The notes: generated from the sequence alone by a model not told the origin. Shown: positions 34,499 to 44,511, counted from the stretch's first letter. The stretch is DNA of 64,000 nt from Victivallis sp. Marseille-Q1083 (GCF_903645315.1 NZ_CAHJXL010000001.1:2551990-2615989), one strand, 5' to 3'. Numbers and translations: made by a program.

Positions 34499-35935
34499 AT
34501 GACTGCGACGGTTTGGAAATTGCTGGGATTGACGGTTCTGTCGTGGAGCGTTGCCGGCTTATCGGCGGCGGAACAGTATGATTGGTTTGCTTTGAAAAGC
34601 CACTTTCCGGAGGATCTGGTTTTTACCGGTTCGGTGGAATATCCGCGCCGGGCGAAAATTTCCTTTGAAGAGAAAGGGCGGATCACTTTTATTGCGCCGG
34701 CGGGTAAATTTCTGAGGGGGAGGATCCTCAACGACATCGGGCAGGTGGTGAAACAGGGCGACGTCATCGCCCAGCAGGATACGGCGGTCCCGCAGCACAA
34801 TCTGGAGTTGGCGAAGCTGCGTTTGAGCGAGGCGCAGGCGTCGTTGACTGAGAGTGAAGCGGATTATCAGCGCGACTTGTCGCTGCACAAGACCGAAGTG
34901 ATCAGCACCAAACAGTACCTGCAGACGAAATTGAAGTACGATACCGCTCAGGTGGAGTTTGAAAAAGCCCGGGTGGAATTGGAGAAGGCCCGGTATGTGC
35001 TGGATTCCTGTACGGTCGCCGCGCCGTTCAACTGTATGATCAGCGAAATTTACTATTATCCGGGGACGGTGGTGGACAATGCGCAGGATGTCCTGGAAAT
35101 TGTCCTGCTTTCGCCGATGAAAGTGGTGGTGCCGCTGTCGGAACAGTTGACCAGCCAGATCGATTTGACGACGTCGGTCAAGGTTTTTCCGGTGGGTGCG
35201 GAGACGCCGGTGGCCGCCTGGTTCGATCAGAAAGATGTGCTGACCGACCGTTTGAACTGTTATGTCGAGAATCCGTTGCTGCCGATCGGCACCCTGACGG
35301 CCGAAGAGCGGCAGTTGCCGCGGATCGATGAACTGAGTTTCGTCAACGAATCGGAACCGGAACCGGGCCGGCCGGTTTTCTGGATTGATCCGCCGGCGCT
35401 TCACCGCGATACAGCCGGCGAATTCGTCTGGAAAGTGACCGATGCCGCCGCCTACGACGACAAACGGCCCGTCACGCGGAGCATGACGCTGAAACGGGTG
35501 CCGGTCCGGTCGATCAACATGCTGACGGTGCAGGGCGTCTACCGGATGCAGGCGATTGAACCGGCGCCGGAGTTGAGCAAATTCGATCTGCTGGCCAATC
35601 AGGTTCCGGCGGCGTTGACCGGCGATGCGGCGAAGGTGGCTTACCAGGCGCAGATGCGTCAATTCCGGCCCGGGGAGCAGTTACAGGTCAATCTCCGGGG
35701 AAATTTCGAACTGGAAGGCTTTTACCTGCCGAAGAAGGCCTTGCTGTACAACGAGGACGATGCGGAATACTTCTTGTTGGCGGCTGCCGGCGGAAAAGCC
35801 GAAAAAATTTCCGTTGCGAAGCTGGGTGAATCGATGAATTACGTCCGGGTCAACGCGCCGCAACTGAAAGACGGCCTGCAGATCATCGTGCCGCGGCTCG
35901 GCCAGAAAATAGAAGCCGGCCAGGTGGTTCAATAA
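34499..35935 (+). CDS. RND/HlyD-type periplasmic adaptor-like protein
   Basis: A 478-residue secreted protein with a signal peptide (LLGLTVLSWSVAGLSAAEQ). It has the membrane-fusion architecture: a first lipoyl half (GRILNDIGQVVKQGDVIAQQD, ~85-105), a long coiled-coil hairpin (~110-175, AKLRLSEAQASLTESEADYQ), the second half (VAAPFNCMISEIYYYPGTVV) and a beta-barrel region. A ~100-residue insertion (residues ~250-350) is unusual. No RND pump or outer-membrane channel gene is adjacent, so its partner is elsewhere or the protein has been recruited for another role. Confidence 0.75.
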   Translation: MTATVWKLLGLTVLSWSVAGLSAAEQYDWFALKSHFPEDLVFTGSVEYPRRAKISFEEKGRITFIAPAGKFLRGRILNDIGQVVKQGDVIAQQDTAVPQHNLELAKLRLSEAQASLTESEADYQRDLSLHKTEVISTKQYLQTKLKYDTAQVEFEKARVELEKARYVLDSCTVAAPFNCMISEIYYYPGTVVDNAQDVLEIVLLSPMKVVVPLSEQLTSQIDLTTSVKVFPVGAETPVAAWFDQKDVLTDRLNCYVENPLLPIGTLTAEERQLPRIDELSFVNESEPEPGRPVFWIDPPALHRDTAGEFVWKVTDAAAYDDKRPVTRSMTLKRVPVRSINMLTVQGVYRMQAIEPAPELSKFDLLANQVPAALTGDAAKVAYQAQMRQFRPGEQLQVNLRGNFELEGFYLPKKALLYNEDDAEYFLLAAAGGKAEKISVAKLGESMNYVRVNAPQLKDGLQIIVPRLGQKIEAGQVVQ

Positions 35936-36053
35936 ATAAAAATGGAAAAGTTCCGGCCGTTGAGCGTCCGGCAGATCCGCCGGGGCCGCCGGGGTATGTC
36001 GACGGAAAATCGCCGATCGCTTCGGCGTTGCCGGCGGCAAAGTTGAGGGAAAT

Positions 36054-36079
36054 GATGGATGGCGGTTGCGCCATCCATC
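36054..36079. terminator. bidirectional hairpin between convergent genes
   Basis: Perfect 11-bp stem GATGGATGGCG/CGCCATCCATC (36054-36064 and 36069-36079, loop GTTG). It lies between the adaptor gene and the convergent membrane protein. No strong T tract on either side. Confidence 0.45.
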
Positions 36080-36094
36080 GCTTGACGGCTGTCT

Positions 36095-36463
36095 CTAGCG
36101 AAACAGGACAATGCCGGCCGGAACTGCAGTGGTGGTCGCGGCAGTGTCGGACAGACCGAAAAAAGTAACTCCCGTAATCAGTCCGATCACCAAGAGCATG
36201 GCAATCGCCAGCGCGTAGGTGAGCAAAACCGTCAGAATGGCGGCGCCCCAGGACATCTCCCCCCAGTTCACCAGCAAAAACAGAACGACGATCAAACTGA
36301 TGGGAAAACCGATGAATGGAACCAGGGCACACAGCGAACCAATCAGGGCGATCTGGAACAACACTTTGTAAGGCGTCGGGTTGCCGGTTAGCCGGACGGC
36401 CACATAGAACAACGCCGCCTGTACCAGCAAAGATACGATAAAAATGAATAACACCATCAACAT
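36095..36463 (-). CDS. four-helix membrane protein, function unknown
   Basis: A 122-residue, almost entirely hydrophobic protein with four predicted transmembrane segments (VLFIFIVSLLVQAALFYVAV first; ILTVLLTYALAIAMLLVIGL third). A GGAAAGGG ribosome site lies upstream of the ATG at 36463. No family recognised. Confidence 0.7.
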   Translation of the reverse strand: MLMVLFIFIVSLLVQAALFYVAVRLTGNPTPYKVLFQIALIGSLCALVPFIGFPISLIVVLFLLVNWGEMSWGAAILTVLLTYALAIAMLLVIGLITGVTFFGLSDTAATTTAVPAGIVLFR

Positions 36464-36901
36464 AGCTCATTTCCCTTTCCTGATTTTGGGTTGAGGTGAA
36501 AAAACATATCCCCCGCGTGAATTGCTATTTTTTTCAAAAACACTGATGTAAAACGGCTCAATCCTTATTATATTAGTATAAATATCGCTGATCTCGGCAA
36601 TATCAAGTGAAAATTAATTTTTTTTACTGTAATGATGGAAGCCATTTTTTTTCATCATCCGGCAGAACTTGAAACAAGGAACATCCGGACTGCACTTCGC
36701 AATTTCAGCCTGCCGCCGGCGCCGGCCGATCATCGCCTGGCCGGCTGAGCTGTTTATGAAAAAACTGCATATGGCGTATTTATAGCTGTTCCAGCCGGGA
36801 GTGAAGCCGTATTGTTTTTAGGGGCTCCAAAGTTGATCCGTCGATTTGAAATATCAAAATATCATGATATCTTAATATAAAAGTCAACTCGGGAGAAAGT
36901 C
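36464..36901. other. divergent intergenic region
   Basis: 438 nt, AT-rich at both ends. The right end holds the promoter/operator of the sulfur operon (listed). The centre has no supported gene. Confidence 0.55.
36851..36878 (+). promoter_or_regulatory. 28-bp palindromic operator of the sulfur operon
   Basis: A palindrome centred on CATG at 36863-36866, with 12 of 14 positions paired (ATAT-C-AA-A-ATAT core). It overlaps a weak promoter (TTGAAA 36846, TATCTT 36868) and sits 24 nt before the operon ATG. An ArsR-type repressor is encoded at the end of the same operon, so autoregulation through this site is likely. Confidence 0.65.
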
Positions 36902-39310
36902 ATGAAAGTTCTGATTATCGGCGGAGTCGCCGGCGGCGCAAGTGCGGCGGCCCGGCTGCGGCGGCTGGATGAAAATTGTGAAATCGTGCTGGTGGAGCGC
37001 GGCGAAAACATTTCCTATGCGAATTGCGGTTTGCCGTATCACCTGGGTGGAATCATTGCCGGGCGCGACGCGTTGCTGGTGATGACGCCGGAGAAATTCC
37101 GGGCCCGTTTCCGGGTCGATGTCCGGGTGCGTTGCGAAGCGACGGCGATCGACCGGGCCGGCCGGCAGGTGAAGTTGCGCGACCTGTCCACCGGGCGGGA
37201 GGTGATGGAGTCCTACGATAAATTGATTCTGGCGCCCGGCGCATCGCCGGCGCCGGTCACGATGCCGGGGGCGGAGTTGCCCGGCGTCTATCACCTCTGG
37301 ACACTGGCGGATATGGACCGGCTGGCGGCGGCGCTGGAAGCCGGCGCGAAAACGGCATTGGTGATCGGCGGCGGTTTTGTCGGGCTTGAGCTGGCGGAGA
37401 ATCTGCAGCGGCGCGGTTTGGCGGTGACGCTGGTTCAGCGGGGACGCCAATTGCTGCCGACACTGGATTTTGAAATGGGCAACCTGCTGGTAACCGAATT
37501 GCGCCGCGGCGGGATCGACGTGGTGCTGGAAGCGCAGTTGACCGGCTTCCGGCCGGCTGAAGCCGGTTTGACGGCGACACTGGCGGATGGCCGCTGCCTG
37601 ACGGCCGATCTGGCCGTTTTGAGCATCGGGGTACGGCCGAATTCGGAATTGGCGGCGGCGGCCGGTTTGAAGCTTGGCGCGCGCGGCCACATCGTTACCA
37701 ATGACGAATTGCAGACGGCCGATCCGGATATCTATGCGGTCGGCGATGCGATCGAGGTGATCGATCCGATTCTGGGACAGCCGACCGCGATTGCCCTGGC
37801 CGGGCCGGCCAACCGGCAGGGACGGCTGGCGGCGGCCAATGTGCTGGGGCAGCATCGGCGTTATCGCGGTACCATCGGCACCTCGGTGATCAAGGTTGGC
37901 GGCCTGACCGCCGGTTCGACCGGCCATTCCGAACGGTGGCTGCAGGCGGCCGAAATACCCTACCGGAAGATTTATTTGCATCCCAACTCCAACGCTTCCT
38001 ATTATCCCGGCGGCGCGCCGCTGCATATGAAGCTGTTGTTCGGGGACGGCGGCAAATTGTTTGGCGCTCAGATCGTCGGCGCCAAAGGGGTGGATAAGCG
38101 GATTGACGTGATCTCTTCCGCCATCTGGAACGGTCTGCCCATTCAGGCGCTGGCCGATTTGGAATTGGCGTATGCCCCGCCGTACGGCGCGGCGAAGGAT
38201 CCGGTCAATCTGGCCGGCATGATCGGCGAAAACGTCATCGAAGGTTTGACGACGGCGGCCTATTTCGAAGCGTTGCCGGCCGACGCCTGGCTGCTCGATG
38301 TCCGCGAGCCGGCGGAGTTCGAACTCGGTTCGTTGCCGGGGGCGCACCATATTCCGCTCGGCGCGTTGCGGCGGCAGCTGGCCGAATTGCCGAAAGACCG
38401 CCGGATTTTCATCTTCTGCCAATCGGGTTTGCGCGGGTATGTGGCGGAACGCATCCTGGTGCAGCACGGTTTCGACGCGGTCAATCTTTCGGGCGGTTAT
38501 CTGACCTGGAAGCAGTTGCAGCCGCCGGCCGATAACCTGACGAAACCGTCGCCGGTTCAACCGCCGCCGCCGAAAGCCGCCGCCGACCGGCCGGTGGTCG
38601 ACGCCCGGGCGTTGGCTTGTCCCGGCCCGGTGGTCCGGCTGAAGCAGGCGGTCGATGCTTTGGCGGACGGCGGAGAAGTGGAATTGCTGGCGCCGCTCTC
38701 TTTCGAGGTCGATCTGGCCAATTGGCTGCGTTCCAGCGGCAATTCGCTGGTCGGGGAAGAAAAGCTGGCCGATCATCTCCGGGCGGTCATCCGCAAGGGC
38801 GGCGTGGCTCCGTCCGGGGCGGCTTGGTCCGGACGGTCGGCGAATGGCGGTGCTATCGTGCTGTTCAGCAATGATCTGGATAAGGCGATGGCGGCATTGA
38901 TCATCGCCTGCGGCATGGCGGCGGCCGGCAAACCGGTCGGTATTTTCTTCACCTTCTGGGGCTTGACCGTGCTGCGCCGCGATCCGGCGCCGCCGGTCGC
39001 CAAACGCGGCCTGGCGCGCCTGTTCGGCTGGATGCTGCCGAAAGGCGCCGGTCGCCTGAAGCTGTCGAAGCTGAATATGGCCGGCCTGGGCACGCAAATG
39101 ATGAAACAGGTGATGGCGGACCGCCAGGTGACGGCGCTGCCGGAGTTGCTGCAGCAGGCGCGGGCGCTCGGGGTCCGGTTCATCGCCTGCGAAATGGCGA
39201 TGGATATCATGGGAATTCGCCGGGAGGAATTGATTGAAGTCGACGAAGTGGCCGGCGTTGCCAGCTTTGTCGAGATGGCCCAGTCCAGCAACAACACTTT
39301 GTTTATCTGA
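36902..39310 (+). CDS. CoA-disulfide reductase / rhodanese / TusA / DsrE fusion
   Basis: An 802-residue four-part protein. Residues ~1-445 are a flavin disulfide reductase of the CoADR/NPSR type: FAD motif IIGGVAGGASAAARLRRLD, active-site Cys in SYANCGLPYHLGG (~43), NAD motif LVIGGGFVGLELAENL. Residues ~455-545 are a rhodanese domain with the catalytic loop FCQSGLRG. Residues ~565-635 are a TusA/SirA domain (DARALACPGPVVRLKQAV, Cys). Residues ~650-800 are a DsrE-like domain with Cys in IIACGMAAAG and FIACEMAMDIMGI. Together they suggest reduction and relay of sulfane sulfur (persulfides). Start has a GGGAGAAAG site. It is followed by an ArsR gene 1 nt later. Confidence 0.93.
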   Translation: MKVLIIGGVAGGASAAARLRRLDENCEIVLVERGENISYANCGLPYHLGGIIAGRDALLVMTPEKFRARFRVDVRVRCEATAIDRAGRQVKLRDLSTGREVMESYDKLILAPGASPAPVTMPGAELPGVYHLWTLADMDRLAAALEAGAKTALVIGGGFVGLELAENLQRRGLAVTLVQRGRQLLPTLDFEMGNLLVTELRRGGIDVVLEAQLTGFRPAEAGLTATLADGRCLTADLAVLSIGVRPNSELAAAAGLKLGARGHIVTNDELQTADPDIYAVGDAIEVIDPILGQPTAIALAGPANRQGRLAAANVLGQHRRYRGTIGTSVIKVGGLTAGSTGHSERWLQAAEIPYRKIYLHPNSNASYYPGGAPLHMKLLFGDGGKLFGAQIVGAKGVDKRIDVISSAIWNGLPIQALADLELAYAPPYGAAKDPVNLAGMIGENVIEGLTTAAYFEALPADAWLLDVREPAEFELGSLPGAHHIPLGALRRQLAELPKDRRIFIFCQSGLRGYVAERILVQHGFDAVNLSGGYLTWKQLQPPADNLTKPSPVQPPPPKAAADRPVVDARALACPGPVVRLKQAVDALADGGEVELLAPLSFEVDLANWLRSSGNSLVGEEKLADHLRAVIRKGGVAPSGAAWSGRSANGGAIVLFSNDLDKAMAALIIACGMAAAGKPVGIFFTFWGLTVLRRDPAPPVAKRGLARLFGWMLPKGAGRLKLSKLNMAGLGTQMMKQVMADRQVTALPELLQQARALGVRFIACEMAMDIMGIRREELIEVDEVAGVASFVEMAQSSNNTLFI

Positions 39311-39311
39311 T

Positions 39312-39635
39312 ATGATGAATGAAGAACGACTGCCGGAGGAATTCCTCCGGCCGATGGCCGAGGTGATCAGGCTGATGGGCCATCCGCAGCGGCTGCAAAT
39401 TCTGGACTATCTGGATATTCACGGCGAATCCTCGGTCAACGCGGTTGTCGAAGGAATCGACGGGCAGCAGGGCGCCGTGTCGCAGCATCTCAACAAGATG
39501 CGCGTCGCCGGGCTGATCGCCTGCCGCCGCGACCGCCGTCAGGTATTGTACCGGATCGCGGCGGAAAATCCGGTGACCATCCTGCATTGTTTGCGCCGGA
39601 AATACCAGGCGGTCAAGGCGGCCGGGGGAAAATAG
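39312..39635 (+). CDS. ArsR-family winged-helix repressor
   Basis: A 107-residue wHTH protein. EVIRLMGHPQRLQILDYLD and the recognition helix GQQGAVSQHLNKMRVAGLI are typical ArsR. It has few Cys residues: Cys82 and Cys100 (ACRRDRR and LHCLRRK), so a thiol-persulfide sensor is possible, as in the SqrR/BigR relatives. It lies 1 nt after the sulfur fusion gene, suggesting coupled translation and autoregulation via the upstream palindrome. Confidence 0.88.
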   Translation: MMNEERLPEEFLRPMAEVIRLMGHPQRLQILDYLDIHGESSVNAVVEGIDGQQGAVSQHLNKMRVAGLIACRRDRRQVLYRIAAENPVTILHCLRRKYQAVKAAGGK

Positions 39636-39699
39636 CTTCGTTCCGGCTCCTCCGGGGTGGTCCGGGCGATATTTTCATAGCGTCCAATGATTCGGATCG

Positions 39700-40584
39700 T
39701 CACACGACCGATACGGCGATGCCGTGTCGGTCCAGCCCGACGCGCCACCGTTCGAGCAGCTCCGGCGAAGGAGCGGCCAGCGCCGGCCAATCCGGTTCCG
39801 GCAGTCCGGCCATCGTGGCTTTGCCGCGTCCCATATCGTGATACGGCAACAGGTCGACGCCTTCGACGCCGGGCAGGGCGGCCAGTTCGGCCAGCCAGCG
39901 CAGCAGGGCCGGTTCGGCGTTGACGCCGGCCACCAGCGGGACGCGGAGCCGCAGCCGGGCGCCGGCGGCCGATAAACGCCGCAGGTTCTTTTCGACCGTT
40001 TCGCCGTCGGCGCCGGTCAGTTCCCGGTAACGCGGCCGGGCCGCTTTGAGGTCGAACAGGATCAATTCACTGCATTCCGCCAAAATCTCCACCGGTTCCG
40101 GCAGGCGGATGCCGGCGGTTTCCACAGCGGTATGGATTCCCTCCTGCCGGGCAAGCCTCAACAGTTCCAGCGCAAATTCCAGTTGTGACAGTGGTTCGCC
40201 GCCGGAGAGCGTCAGGCCGCCGCCGCTCTGATCGTAGTAAAACCGGTCGCGGCGGACGACGGCGAGCACCGCCTCGGCGCTCATCGGCCGTCCGAGCAGC
40301 GTCAACGCGCCGCCGGGACATTCGGCGGCACATCTTCCGCAACCGGTACAGGCGGTGGCGGCGGTCCGGCGGCAAGCCGGGGGAATTGCCCCGGGCCGGC
40401 AGCGTCCGCAGCCGAGGCAGTGGGCCGGATTGACCGAGACGCGCGGCGCGAATTCCCGCGATTCCGGGTTGTGGCACCAGCGGCAGCGCAGCGGACAACC
40501 CTGCAGGAACACCGTCGTGCGGATGCCGGGACCGTCCTTGACGCAGAAGCGTTGGATGCGCAGGATATTTCCTTCAGCAGCCAT
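39700..40584 (-). CDS. glycyl radical enzyme activating enzyme (radical SAM)
   Basis: A 294-residue activase that uses SAM and an iron-sulfur cluster to install the glycyl radical on its partner. The radical SAM motif is CPLRCRWC (C-x3-C-x2-C) following [13 protein letters not shown] ferredoxin-like insert binds auxiliary clusters (CLGCGRC and [15 protein letters not shown]). [10 protein letters not shown] is the SAM-binding GGE motif. The ATG at 40584 has a GGAGGCG ribosome site and overlaps the GRE stop codon by 11 nt, so expression is coupled. Confidence 0.95.
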   Translation of the reverse strand: MAAEGNILRIQRFCVKDGPGIRTTVFLQGCPLRCRWCHNPESREFAPRVSVNPAHCLGCGRCRPGAIPPACRRTAATACTGCGRCAAECPGGALTLLGRPMSAEAVLAVVRRDRFYYDQSGGGLTLSGGEPLSQLEFALELLRLARQEGIHTAVETAGIRLPEPVEILAECSELILFDLKAARPRYRELTGADGETVEKNLRRLSAAGARLRLRVPLVAGVNAEPALLRWLAELAALPGVEGVDLLPYHDMGRGKATMAGLPEPDWPALAAPSPELLERWRVGLDRHGIAVSVV

Positions 40585-42613
40585 GCGCCCGCCTCCGCAT
40601 GATGTCGCGCTGCACCAGCGGGTCGAGCTGGGTGAAAAATGCCGAAAAGCCGCTGACCCGGACGATGAGGTCGGCATATTTTTCCGGTTCGGCGATCGCT
40701 TGGGCCAGCGTGGCGTTGTCGGTCACGTTGAACTGCATCTCGTGGCCGCGCCCGGAGATGAAGCGGCGCAGCAGTACGAGCAGCCGGCCCGGGTCGTCGA
40801 ACATCTCCGGCAGAAACCGCATGTTGACCACCGTGCAGTTCGCCTGCGAGTAATCGGGACGAATGATCGAATTGACGAAAGCGGTCGGGCCTTCCCGGTC
40901 GAGCCCGGCGTCGGGCGAGGCCGCGTCGGACAGCGCGACGCCGGCGTGGCGGCCGTCGGCGGTGGCCATCGTTTCGGCGCCGGCCGGAATGTTGCTGGTA
41001 TTCGAGGCCATGCAGCTCTGGAAACAGCCGCCGTCGGCCATGGTCAGCCGGCCGGCTTCGGCGGCGCAGAGTTCGACGATGCGTGCCGCCAGTTCGTCGC
41101 AGTACGGTTCGTCATTGCCGTATTTGGGCGCGCAGTGGATCAGCGTCTGCCGCAACTCTTCGTCGCCCTGAAAGTCGCGCCGGAGCGCTTCGACCAGCCG
41201 AATCGGTTCGATACGCTTTTCTTCGTAGACCAGTTTTTTCACCGCCGCCAGGCTGTTGGCCAGCGTGGCCAGGCCCATCATGCCGATACCGTGGAAGCGC
41301 GGAAATTCGCTGCCGCCGGCGTTGATGTCGCAGCCGCGGTTGAGACAGTCGCGCGTCACGGCGGAGAGTACCGGATCGGGAAAAATCGCCGGATCGAAAG
41401 CCGCCAGTTCGGCGTTGTAACGCCGGGCGTGTTCTTCCAGGCCGCAACGCACGCCGGCGGCGAAGGCTTCCCACAGGGCTTCGAAGGTTGGAAATTCCGG
41501 CAGGTGCAGCATGGTTTCAGTGAAGATTTTCGGCAGATTGAACCGGCTGTCGCCCCAGGCGCACTGCCGGCCGGCGAGCTGCACTTCGACGCAGCCGACC
41601 AGCGCGTAATCCCGCGCCGCTGCCAGCGGAATCCCGAAATGCTGCAGCATCCGGATGTTCACTTCGTCGTTGAATACCGCCGGAAAACCGATGCCGCTGC
41701 CGATCAGCCGGATGCAGGCCAGTAAAAATGCGTCGCTGCTCGCGTCGTGCAGCCGGGCGGACAAATTGGTGTGCGCCGAACGGACAAGGCCGGTCGCTTC
41801 CAGCATCAGGAAACTCAAGGGGTTGGCCGCATCTCTGCCGTCCGGCGTGACGCCGCCGATGCAGAGGTTGGTCACCTCCTGGAAGCCGTCGATTTTGCTC
41901 CAGAGCTGGCAGAGAAAATCGAGCGTCGGCTCGCGGTCGAGCTGGTCATGCCGCCAGAATGGCAGCAGATACTGGTCGATCCGGCCGAGCGCATTGTGGG
42001 CGCGGCCTTCCATTTCCAGGGCGACGAACAGCGCCCAGACCAGTTGGATGGCTTCGTCGAAATGCCGCGGCGGCTCGACGGCGATCCGGCGCAGCCGCTC
42101 CGCCGCGGCCGGCCGGGAGGCGGCGAGGACATCGGCGGCATGTTGCAGCCAGTCGCGCAGCGCTTCCAGGGCCTGGCGCATCGCGACGGCGATCGGCGTT
42201 TGAAAATGCCGTTCCGCCAGCCGGGCCCGTTCGATCATTCGTCCGAGTCCTTCGGTCAGAACGGTTTCAAAATCGAGTACCGTGTGGGAACTGCCGATTT
42301 CAAACGGCCGTAACGGATGCCGGTCCGCATAACGGATCGCCTCGGCGTAATCGGCCGCTTCGATTTCCGGCGGCAGTTCGGCGCGCCGGAACAGTTCGAC
42401 GCCGCCGTAAAATTCCTGTTCTTCCGCCAGCAAGACCGGAATGGTCAGCAAAGCGTGGCGAAAGGCTTCGACCCGCCGGATCGCTTCCGGCGTTTCGGCG
42501 CCGTCATGGGTCCGGTAGTAGACTCCCTGCCGGTAACGGAAGAGATCGACCGGCGGCTGGGCCGGATATTGTCCGGAACGTTCCCGCTTTAAAACTTCCC
42601 GCCAATTTTTCAT
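40574..42613 (-). CDS. glycyl radical enzyme of the PFL family, substrate unknown
   Basis: A 679-residue enzyme. The C-terminal radical motif is [10 protein letters not shown] (Gly radical, ~655). The active-site Cys is in [12 protein letters not shown]; a single Cys followed by Glu (GCVE) is the signature of dehydratases and C-N/C-C lyases such as CutC and glycerol dehydratase, not of pyruvate formate-lyase, which has [21 protein letters not shown] near the end is also conserved. It is shorter than classical GREs (~760-850). The ATG at 42613 follows a GGAAAGGA site and is overlapped by the upstream hydrolase stop. Confidence 0.93.
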   Translation of the reverse strand: MKNWREVLKRERSGQYPAQPPVDLFRYRQGVYYRTHDGAETPEAIRRVEAFRHALLTIPVLLAEEQEFYGGVELFRRAELPPEIEAADYAEAIRYADRHPLRPFEIGSSHTVLDFETVLTEGLGRMIERARLAERHFQTPIAVAMRQALEALRDWLQHAADVLAASRPAAAERLRRIAVEPPRHFDEAIQLVWALFVALEMEGRAHNALGRIDQYLLPFWRHDQLDREPTLDFLCQLWSKIDGFQEVTNLCIGGVTPDGRDAANPLSFLMLEATGLVRSAHTNLSARLHDASSDAFLLACIRLIGSGIGFPAVFNDEVNIRMLQHFGIPLAAARDYALVGCVEVQLAGRQCAWGDSRFNLPKIFTETMLHLPEFPTFEALWEAFAAGVRCGLEEHARRYNAELAAFDPAIFPDPVLSAVTRDCLNRGCDINAGGSEFPRFHGIGMMGLATLANSLAAVKKLVYEEKRIEPIRLVEALRRDFQGDEELRQTLIHCAPKYGNDEPYCDELAARIVELCAAEAGRLTMADGGCFQSCMASNTSNIPAGAETMATADGRHAGVALSDAASPDAGLDREGPTAFVNSIIRPDYSQANCTVVNMRFLPEMFDDPGRLLVLLRRFISGRGHEMQFNVTDNATLAQAIAEPEKYADLIVRVSGFSAFFTQLDPLVQRDIMRRRAHGC

Positions 42614-43335
42614 GGTTGTGTCCTTTCCAGTTTCTTCAACATGTCCCGCAGATCTTCGAGCCCGAAGGCGAGCGGCGAGTCGTGGTCGCCATCGGGAATT
42701 TCCCGGTAATCGAAGTTCGTCCGCCCGGCCAGCCGCTTTGCCAGCGCCCTGGCCTGTTCCACCGGGATGATTTGGTCGGCGCCGCCGTGCCGGAAGCGAA
42801 TCGGCATCGTCAACCGGTCCGCCCGGTCGACAGCACTGTGCGCCCGGCAGGAACTGCCGGCATAGGCGGCCATGATCGCCCGGTGAATTTCGGCCGGGAT
42901 TGCGGCCGGCTGGCGGCCGCACCAGTCGCGGTAGCGGCCGAGGTCGGTAGCGGCGCCCATGACGACCAGTGCGTCGACCAGTTCGGGATGAAGCACCGCA
43001 AAAATCAGTGCGCCGGTGCCGCCCATCGAGCCGGCCCAGAGGACGATTTTCGAGCGGCGTTGGGGTACGGTCGAAAGGAGCCAGGCGAGGTCGGCGGCGG
43101 CGGCCGGCGACATCCAGGCGTTGTCGCGCAGGTTCGGCAGCAGCAGGCTGATTTGCAGCGCCGCCAGTTCCGGCAGCCACCGGGCCAGGTCCGGGCGGGT
43201 CAACAATTGATCGCCGTGCGCGCCGTGGCCGTGCAGCATGACGACGCAGGGGCGGTTCGGGGCGCCGTCGTGCTGCAGGTACCAGTCGGGAGCGTTGTCG
43301 ACCGGGCTGGCATAATCGACTCGCCGAAATAACAT
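42610..43335 (-). CDS. alpha/beta hydrolase
   Basis: A 241-residue serine hydrolase. The oxyanion segment VVMLHGHGAHGDQL is followed by the nucleophile elbow WAGSMGGTGA (Ser) and a catalytic Asp and His toward the end (GGADQII and PDGDHDSPLA). The fold resembles dienelactone hydrolase/acetyl-xylan-esterase relatives. It overlaps the glycyl radical enzyme start by 4 nt and is 4 nt after the alcohol dehydrogenase, so it probably acts on the same substrate, for example releasing an ester or acyl group. Confidence 0.88.
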   Translation of the reverse strand: MLFRRVDYASPVDNAPDWYLQHDGAPNRPCVVMLHGHGAHGDQLLTRPDLARWLPELAALQISLLLPNLRDNAWMSPAAAADLAWLLSTVPQRRSKIVLWAGSMGGTGALIFAVLHPELVDALVVMGAATDLGRYRDWCGRQPAAIPAEIHRAIMAAYAGSSCRAHSAVDRADRLTMPIRFRHGGADQIIPVEQARALAKRLAGRTNFDYREIPDGDHDSPLAFGLEDLRDMLKKLERTQP

Positions 43336-43339
43336 TGTT

Positions 43340-44449
43340 TCATTCCTCCGGCACGAATACCGCCTTGATCGCCCGGCCGGCTTCGGCGTCGGCCATCGCC
43401 TGATTGACCTGGGCGACCGGATACCTGGTTACCAGCCGGCTGAACAGTTTCTGCAGTTCGGGATGGGCGGCCAGAAATTCCAAATACCGGCCGATATCGG
43501 CGATGGTATATTGCCCGCTGCCGATGATGCGCAGCGCCCGGAAGGTGATCTGCTGCGGTTCGATCGCCACCGCGCCCCGGTTGGAATACTGCCCCGGTAC
43601 GAAATAACGGCCGCGGGTGCGCAGCAGCGACAGCCCGAACGTGAAGGCGTCCGGCGCGCCGCTGGTTTCGATGACGACGTCGGCGCCGTCGCCGCGGTCG
43701 AGACGTCTGGCTTCGGCCAGCAGGGCCTGACGAATGTCGTCGTTCGTTGACTGGCGGTAATCGAAAAACCGGTCGGGAGCCAATGCTTCAGTCAACGCGA
43801 GGCGGGCCGGATTGGCGGCCGAACCGATCAGCGCGGTACGGCAGCGGTGCGCCTTGGCCCAGGCCAGCGCGAACAAACCGAGCGAACCGTTGCCCTGAAT
43901 GGCGATTAATTCGTCCGCTTCGAGTCCGCCGCCGTATTCACAGGCGCGGATGACCGTCGGACCGCCGCAGGGAAAAGCGGCGGCGGCGAAGGTGTCGACC
44001 TGCTCCGGCAGTTTTACCAGGTTGGTCAGCGGACTGTAGAGATATTCGGCGAAGCCGCCGTGAAAATGCGGCGGGTCCGACGCCGGCTGGGCGTAGGTGA
44101 CGCCGAAGGCGAGGCAACTGGCCGTTTCGCCTTTGCGGCAGTTGAAACAGTTGCCGCACGGGACGGCGACGCTGGCAATCACCCGGTCGCCGACTGCCAG
44201 CGGCCGGCCCAGTGCGTCGACCGCCGGCCCGGCGCCGAGCATATCGATTCGTCCGATGAATTCGTGGCCGATGATCAGCGGGAAGTCCGGCATCGCCAGT
44301 TTGCCGGCCGCGATGTGGACATCGGTGCCGCAGATGCCGCTGGAGAGCAGCGCCAGGCCGGCGAGGCCGGGACCGGGCTGGACGGTTGGATATTCCCGTA
44401 CCTGGAATGGTTGGCCGGGACCTTGGAAAATTGCCGCTTTTCTTTTCAT
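43340..44449 (-). CDS. zinc-binding MDR alcohol/polyol dehydrogenase
   Basis: A 369-residue medium-chain dehydrogenase. Catalytic zinc ligands are visible in SGICGTDVH and IIGHEFIGRID; the structural zinc lobe is PCGNCFNCRKGETASC. The nucleotide motif is atypical (IQGNGSLGLFALAWA). It probably oxidises or reduces an alcohol, polyol or amino alcohol. As first gene of the minus-strand locus, it is transcribed with the hydrolase, glycyl radical enzyme and activase. Confidence 0.9.
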   Translation of the reverse strand: MKRKAAIFQGPGQPFQVREYPTVQPGPGLAGLALLSSGICGTDVHIAAGKLAMPDFPLIIGHEFIGRIDMLGAGPAVDALGRPLAVGDRVIASVAVPCGNCFNCRKGETASCLAFGVTYAQPASDPPHFHGGFAEYLYSPLTNLVKLPEQVDTFAAAAFPCGGPTVIRACEYGGGLEADELIAIQGNGSLGLFALAWAKAHRCRTALIGSAANPARLALTEALAPDRFFDYRQSTNDDIRQALLAEARRLDRGDGADVVIETSGAPDAFTFGLSLLRTRGRYFVPGQYSNRGAVAIEPQQITFRALRIIGSGQYTIADIGRYLEFLAAHPELQKLFSRLVTRYPVAQVNQAMADAEAGRAIKAVFVPEE

Positions 44450-44482
44450 TTCGTTGCTTGCTCCACTGCTGAATGGTTGTAT

Positions 44483-44511
44483 TTGAAAGAATCGGATTTT
44501 ATATTTAGTAT
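44483..44511 (+). promoter_or_regulatory. promoter of the AraC gene, in the divergent region of the GRE locus
   Basis: TTGAAA (44483-44488), 17-nt spacer, TAGTAT (44506-44511). On the opposite strand TATACT overlaps the same segment and could serve as the -10 for the dehydrogenase operon, so both directions share one control point. Confidence 0.5.

Noticed and set aside
40574-43180. 868-codon minus-strand frame suggesting a hydrolase-GRE fusion
   Set aside because: The first 189 residues are an alternative frame of the hydrolase gene; the GRE has its own start and ribosome site.
44483-44511. Overlapping divergent promoters as one operator palindrome for AraC
   Set aside because: The TAGTATAGTA repetition is simple AT sequence; I could not define direct repeats of the kind AraC proteins use.
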